DNA of 64,000 nt, taken from assembly GCF_019793435.1 (NCBI RefSeq), contig NZ_JAILYH010000012.1:1-64000 (forward strand), read 5' to 3'. A program made the translations under genes and the position numbers. Below are positions 63,006 to 64,000 of this stretch, piece after piece (the stretch's first letter is position 1; each line of letters begins with the position of its first letter). The notes beneath the pieces are model-generated. The model saw only the letters and a program-made list of their open reading frames with translations, was not told where the DNA came from and did not search any database. The stretch is from Rhizobium redzepovicii (GTDB lineage: Bacteria > Pseudomonadota > Alphaproteobacteria > Rhizobiales > Rhizobiaceae).

Positions 63006-63517
63006 GGTTCCATTTTAAGGTCTTGACCCTCGTAAGGATCAGATAGGCCGAGCTGCGCCAAAATGCGAGTCTCCAGCCCCTCCATAATTTCGGCTTCATC
63101 ACTATTCATATGGTCGTAGCCGAGAAGATGCAAGAAACCGTGCACCAGAAGATGGGTCAGGTGGTCATCGAAACTCTTTTCGAGCTCGATGGTTTCCCGC
63201 TCCACCGTCTCCCGGGCGATGATGATGTCGCCGAGCATCGGACCGGGCATTTTACCGGGCCGAACCGGAAAGGCTGGAAAGGAGAGCACGTTGGTCGCCT
63301 TGTCCTTCCCCCGCCATTCGGCGTTGATGTCCTGGATCGAGGCGTCGTCGGTGAAGACAAGCGAGACCTCGGGCGGCATCGTCGGGAAGGGCTGCTTCTC
63401 GCTGTCGCGGAGATAGACCAGGGCAGCGCCGAGCACGCGCTCGCAAAAGGACAGCAGCGTCTCCTCGCCCGGCCAGCCGATGTCGTCGACGCTGATCTGG
63501 ATGTCGAGTTCTGCCAT
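63002..63517 (-). CDS. ybeY: Endoribonuclease YbeY
   Basis: A 171-residue single-strand RNase in 16S rRNA maturation. The zinc-binding signature HLLVHGFLHLLGYDH is complete. Its ATG overlaps the phoH stop (TGATG), and its end overlaps corC. Confidence 0.95.
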   Translation of the reverse strand: MAELDIQISVDDIGWPGEETLLSFCERVLGAALVYLRDSEKQPFPTMPPEVSLVFTDDASIQDINAEWRGKDKATNVLSFPAFPVRPGKMPGPMLGDIIIARETVERETIELEKSFDDHLTHLLVHGFLHLLGYDHMNSDEAEIMEGLETRILAQLGLSDPYEGQDLKMEP

Positions 63518-64000
63518 CAGTCCTGCCGGCTGACCGCTTCGGCTTCGGCATAGGTGGAATCATAGGCCCTGACGATGCGCCCGACCAGCGGATGGCGGAC
63601 GACGTCGGTATCCTTGAAGCGCACGATCGAGATGCCCTCGACACCGTTGAGAAGCTGCAGCGCCTCGACGAGGCCGGATTTGACGCCGCGCGGCAGGTCG
63701 ATCTGGCTCGGGTCGCCGGTGACGATCATCCGCGCATTCTCGCCGAGACGCGTCAGGAACATCTTCATCTGCATCGATGTCGTGTTCTGTGCTTCGTCGA
63801 GGATGATGGCGGCGTTGGCGAGCGTGCGGCCGCGCATGAAGGCGAGCGGCGCGATTTCGATGACGCCGGCGGTGATCGCCCGGTCGACCTTGTCGGCGGG
63901 AATCATGTCATAGAGCGCGTCATAGAGCGGGCGAAGATAGGGATCGACCTTTTCCTTCATGTCGCCGGGCAAGAATCCGAGGCGCTCGCCCGCTTCGACG
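63517..64000 (-). CDS. phoH: PhoH-family ATPase (YbeZ-like), 3' part
   Basis: The last 160 or so residues of a P-loop ATPase of the PhoH/YbeZ group. Walker B (AIILDEAQNT) and MIVTGDPSQIDLP are visible. Walker A and the start lie beyond the right edge. Family members are about 350 residues. It is the first of the phoH-ybeY-corC-lnt genes present here. Confidence 0.93.
   Translation of the reverse strand, partial: VEAGERLGFLPGDMKEKVDPYLRPLYDALYDMIPADKVDRAITAGVIEIAPLAFMRGRTLANAAIILDEAQNTTSMQMKMFLTRLGENARMIVTGDPSQIDLPRGVKSGLVEALQLLNGVEGISIVRFKDTDVVRHPLVGRIVRAYDSTYAEAEAVSRQD

Overview
The window is chromosomal DNA of a fast-growing rhizobium, most like Rhizobium leguminosarum/etli. The evidence is the high GC content, the alphaproteobacterial cluster ubiB-ubiE-mutM-ech-rpsT-dnaA, the hrcA-grpE and trmB-metK neighbourhoods, the phoH-ybeY-corC-lnt cluster at the right end, and two 108-bp copies of the rhizobial RIME repeat. 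I see no tRNA, rRNA or CRISPR array.

Region 1 (1-7846) is accessory DNA. It opens with the probable end of an IS21-family element that cuts off a small gene. Next comes a minus-strand set of two small genes and a soluble FtsH-like AAA-ATPase/M41 metalloprotease, divergent from an XRE repressor across a palindrome-rich spacer. Then follows comM (Mg-chelatase-like ATPase), which has lost its 5' end and has a degenerate 94-bp copy of its own interior behind its stop codon. The region ends with a retron: a hairpin-rich candidate msr-msd RNA, a 62-codon peptide gene, an XRE regulator and a reverse transcriptase with NAXXH, YADD and ITG motifs. The two cassettes flank a broken comM, which suggests repeated insertion at this site.

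Region 2 (7847-34386) is mostly core and metabolic genes: cysK, a LysE-type exporter, dps, an EamA exporter with an Lrp regulator, dut, prfC, a type I secretion operon with a repeat-bearing substrate, a carboxypeptidase, a CynX-type MFS transporter under a GntR regulator whose start lies inside a perfect 43-bp palindrome, a short peptide/sRNA candidate, a glutamine amidotransferase, coaBC, two short-chain dehydrogenases and two LysR regulators.

Region 3 (34404-41777) is a six-gene minus-strand operon that looks like histidine utilisation (hutH/hutU-like), but both hut-like enzymes lack their signature catalytic residues: the MIO triad is Cys-Ala-Asp and the urocanase cysteine is alanine. With an S-methyl-thiohydantoin-desulfurase (DUF917) homologue, a hydantoinase-like amidohydrolase and an N-carbamoyl amino acid hydrolase, it fits the bacterial ergothioneine catabolic pathway leading to glutamate.

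Region 4 (41977-64000) is the conserved core: ubiquinone synthesis, DNA repair, ribosomal protein S20, dnaA with six GANTC methylation sites upstream, a saccharopine dehydrogenase-like gene, hemW-rdgB-VOC-rph, hrcA-grpE, a heat-shock hsp20-DUF1150 pair with an RpoH-like promoter and possible RNA thermometer, trmB-metK, an XRE regulator, and lnt-corC-ybeY-phoH. phoH runs off the right edge.
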